From Ectothiorhodospiraceae bacterium WFHF3C12 (lineage in GTDB: Bacteria; Pseudomonadota; Gammaproteobacteria; Nitrococcales; Nitrococcaceae), in NCBI GenBank assembly GCA_013519935.1, contig JACDUA010000002.1, positions 1 to 64,000 on the forward strand: a stretch of DNA of 64,000 nt, given 5' to 3'. This document shows positions 61,841 to 64,000 of this stretch, in pieces; within the stretch, counting starts at the first letter, position 1, and every line of letters starts with the position of its first letter. The notes under the pieces are model-generated. The model made no database searches. It was not told the DNA's origin and saw only the letters and a list, made by a program, of their open reading frames with translations. Made by a program: the position numbers and the translations under genes.

Positions 61841-63085
61841 CTAGGACGCGGGTGTTGGGTCGCCGAGCTCGGCCAGACGGCGCTCCAGGAAGCGCTGCTC
61901 CGGCGCCTGGGCGGCCAGCTCCAATGCGCGCTGATACGCGGTCCGGGCCTCCTCGAGGCGGCCGAGCCGGCGGTACAGGTCGGCGCGGGCCGCGTGGGCC
62001 AGGTGGTAGTCGGCCAGGGCGCCGTCGGCCAGGACGCCATCGATGAGTTCCAGCCCGGCCGCCGGGCCGTCGCGCATGGCCACGGCCACGGCACGGTTCA
62101 GCGCGACCACCGGAGACGGCGTGGCGCGAAGGAGCACGTCGTACAGGCCGGCGATCTCGGCCCAGTCAGTCTCCTCCGGCGTCGCGGCCTCGGCGTGGAC
62201 GGCGGCGATGGCCGCCTGGAGCAAATACGGCCCGGCCTCACCACTGGCCAGCGCCTGTTCAACGAGCCTGGTGCCTTCCTCGATGGCTGCGCGGTTCCAC
62301 AGGGTACGGTCCTGGTCCTCCAGGCGGATCAGGTCGCCGTCGGTGTTCGTGCGGGCCTCCCGGCGGGAATCCTGCAGCAGCATCAGCGCCAGCAGGCCGA
62401 CGGCCTCGGGCTCGGGCAGCAGCTCGCAGAGCAGTCGGCCCAGGCGGATGGCCTCGGCCGACAGGTCCCGCCGAACGAGGCGATCGCCGGCCGATGCCGT
62501 GTATCCCTCGTTGAACAACAGATAAATGACCTGCAACACGGCGCCCAGCCTGGCGGGCAGCTCGGTCCGCTCCGGAATCTCGTAAGGAATGCCGGCGTCG
62601 CGGATCTTGGCCTTGGCGCGGACGATGCGCTGGGCGATCGTCGCGGGCCTGGCGAGGAAGGCGTGGGCGACTTCCTCGGTCGTCAGGCCGCAGACCTCGC
62701 GGAGGGTGAGGGCGAGCTGCGCTTCCGTGCCCAGGCTCGGATGGCAGCAGGTGAAGATGAGCCGCAGGCGATCGTCCTCGATATCCGGCGCACTGGCGAC
62801 GTCATCGCTGGTGGTTGCCTGTTCGAGCTGTGCCGCGAGCTCCGCCCTGGAGGCGTCGAATCGCGCCTGTCGACGGAGCTGGTCGATGGCCTTGAACCGG
62901 CCGGTCGACACCAGCCAGGCGCGGGGGTTGTCCGGCACGCCGTCGCGCTCCCACTGGATTAGCGCGGCCGAGAAAGCCTCGTGCAGCGCTTCCTCGGCCA
63001 GATCGAAATCGCCGAGCAGGCGGATCAGCGTGGCCAGTACGCGGCGCGAGTCCCGCCGGTAGACCGTCTCCAGCCATTCATTCAT
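61841..63085 (-). CDS. ECF42-like RNA polymerase sigma factor with C-terminal extension
   Basis: 414 residues. Region sigma-2 is at about residues 10-75 (LRDFDLAEEALHEAFSAALIQWERDGVPDNPRAWL-like), and sigma-4 at about 110-165 (ALTLREVCGLTTEEVAHAFL and following). A long alpha-helical extension with tetratricopeptide-like repeats spans about 190-410. This extension together with neighbouring DGPF genes is the known signature of the ECF42 group. No anti-sigma factor is seen. ATG at 63085 is preceded by CACAGGG. The target promoters probably include that of its own gene. Confidence 0.88.
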   Translation of the reverse strand: MNEWLETVYRRDSRRVLATLIRLLGDFDLAEEALHEAFSAALIQWERDGVPDNPRAWLVSTGRFKAIDQLRRQARFDASRAELAAQLEQATTSDDVASAPDIEDDRLRLIFTCCHPSLGTEAQLALTLREVCGLTTEEVAHAFLARPATIAQRIVRAKAKIRDAGIPYEIPERTELPARLGAVLQVIYLLFNEGYTASAGDRLVRRDLSAEAIRLGRLLCELLPEPEAVGLLALMLLQDSRREARTNTDGDLIRLEDQDRTLWNRAAIEEGTRLVEQALASGEAGPYLLQAAIAAVHAEAATPEETDWAEIAGLYDVLLRATPSPVVALNRAVAVAMRDGPAAGLELIDGVLADGALADYHLAHAARADLYRRLGRLEEARTAYQRALELAAQAPEQRFLERRLAELGDPTPAS

Positions 63086-63297
63086 CCCTGTGCACTCCGT
63101 AAATCCGGGCACCGGCCCGCGCCCGGCGATAGTCTAGTCTAGGTGCAGTGGGGCCGCGCAATGTCCCGGAATCGCGTGGGCGAGGGTTTTCCGCCAGAGA
63201 GTTGACCCAGGTTATTGCCGGTGCCATTGCCGGGGCCTAAGGTATGCCTGCCGGCGCGTTCGGCCGGCGACCTCCCCCGACACAGCAAGGATGAGCC

Positions 63298-63876
63298 ATG
63301 TTGAAGAAGACACTCGGTACGGGATTTCTTGCGGCGGCCCTGTCGCTCCCCGGCGTGGCCCAGGCGGAGTCGGCATTTCACGGCAACGTGCACGCCCTGT
63401 TCGGCTACAAGCAGCTGAACGACGGTGATTTTGACGACCTGCAGGACCAGGCGGTCTGGGGCGCGATGTTCGACTTCCGGGTCGGGGACTGGCCCGTGAA
63501 CATCGCCCTGGACGCGTTGGTCTCAGCCAGCGCCGAGGACGAGAACGACGTCGAAACCGGCGTGGCCACGCTGGAGCTCTCGCTCGGCGTGCGCAAGTAT
63601 TTCGACTTCTCGAGCGTGGCCATTCACCCCTTCGTGGGCGGCGGGGTCAGCCGCATCGGCGCGGGCATCGATATCGAGGACGAAAACGGGCCGGACGAGG
63701 ACGACAGCGATGGTGCCTTTGGCGGCTACCTGACGGCGGGTGCCGTCTACACCATCAGGGAGCATGTCAACCTGGGTGCCATCTATCGCTACTCCCACGC
63801 CGAGGTCGAGCTTCTCGACGAGGACTACAACGTCGGCGGTCACAATCTGATGCTGATGGCCGGCTATCGCTGGTAG
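63298..63876 (+). CDS. Small outer-membrane beta-barrel protein
   Basis: 192 residues. A signal peptide ending in AQA-E at about residue 24 is followed by alternating beta strands with aromatic girdles and a C-terminal Trp (MLMAGYRW), as in OmpW/OmpA-type eight-stranded barrels. An acidic loop (DIEDENGPDEDDSDG) faces out. It is a general outer-membrane protein; the ligand is unknown. ATG at 63298 has AAGGATGAGCC upstream. A hairpin follows the stop. Confidence 0.8.
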   Translation: MLKKTLGTGFLAAALSLPGVAQAESAFHGNVHALFGYKQLNDGDFDDLQDQAVWGAMFDFRVGDWPVNIALDALVSASAEDENDVETGVATLELSLGVRKYFDFSSVAIHPFVGGGVSRIGAGIDIEDENGPDEDDSDGAFGGYLTAGAVYTIREHVNLGAIYRYSHAEVELLDEDYNVGGHNLMLMAGYRW

Positions 63877-63926
63877 GGGTTACTGCCTGCCTCGGCGGGG
63901 CGGCTGTTACGCGTTCTTGCCGGTAC

Positions 63927-63958
63927 GAGAGGCGCTGCCCGAAAGGGCCGCGCCTCTC
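63927..63958 (+). terminator. Hairpin downstream of outer-membrane protein gene
   Basis: Nine-base-pair stem (GAGAGGCGC with GCGCCTCTC) holding an inner GCCC-GAAA-GGGC hairpin, 50 bases after the stop. Only two T residues follow. Confidence 0.6.
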
Positions 63959-64000
63959 TTCATGGTGGCTGAAAGGGGAGCGCCCCACGCGTCCAGGCCA

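Overview
This is a GC-rich (visibly about 65-70 percent G+C) bacterial chromosome segment with dense coding, ATGA stop/start overlaps and REP-like intergenic repeats headed by GTAG. The gene set (SelA/SelB/tRNA-Sec/SelD, NDH-2, a GbdR-like AraC regulator with dimethylglycine/sarcosine-type catabolism, MCP, GGDEF and EAL proteins) points to a motile gammaproteobacterium, plausibly a halophile of the Ectothiorhodospiraceae/Halomonadaceae type. The taxon is inferred from gene content only.

Layout. 1-1.8 kb: an IS481-type element has cut an EAL-domain gene, whose remnant also carries an in-frame TAG. 2-9.8 kb: ordinary genes, namely an acyl-CoA ligase, a soluble chemoreceptor behind a good sigma-28 promoter, a peroxiredoxin-like protein divergent from a MarR regulator plus membrane protein, a lipoprotein, an HDAC-like amidohydrolase, and two tiny genes (59 and 39 codons).

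10-22 kb: a selenium island. A thioredoxin-fold protein (10054-11493) overlaps by ATGA a gene whose apparent stop at 11772-11774 is almost certainly a selenocysteine codon. Read through, it gives a 174-residue protein with a U-G-S-C motif, and a bacterial SECIS-like hairpin follows at the expected distance. selA, selB and the tRNA-Sec gene follow on the same strand. A converging gene encodes a flavin oxidoreductase-SelD fusion whose 3' end runs antisense through the tRNA gene, and upstream of it on that strand lie a rhomboid, a large protein with papain-like Cys/His/Asn spacing, and an ATP-grasp ligase. The last two form a candidate uncharacterised ligase/peptidase pair.

22-48 kb: a TetR regulator, NDH-2, a LOG-family hydrolase, a small c-type cytochrome, a 7TM-GGDEF cyclase, a YghU-type GST, an MFS carrier, large secreted or lipid-anchored proteins (DUF4382-like, CSLREA beta-helix, a 1025-aa glycine-rich lipoprotein), a Ser/Thr kinase, and a pentapeptide-repeat protein paired with a 102-aa protein that shares a short motif with it.

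48-59 kb: a five-gene C1 operon on the minus strand (GcvT/DmdA-like methyltransferase, MetF-like reductase, formate-THF ligase, dimethylglycine/sarcosine dehydrogenase-like flavoprotein, small hypothetical protein). It lies beside a GlxA/GbdR-type regulator and a divergent FdhF/YdeP-type molybdoenzyme. Together these could demethylate a methylated osmolyte, oxidise the methyl group through folate to formate, and oxidise the formate. 59.8-63.1 kb: an ECF42-like sigma factor with two DGPF/YCII proteins and a SnoaL-like protein. The window ends with a small outer-membrane barrel protein.

No CRISPR array, rRNA, prophage or replication origin was seen.
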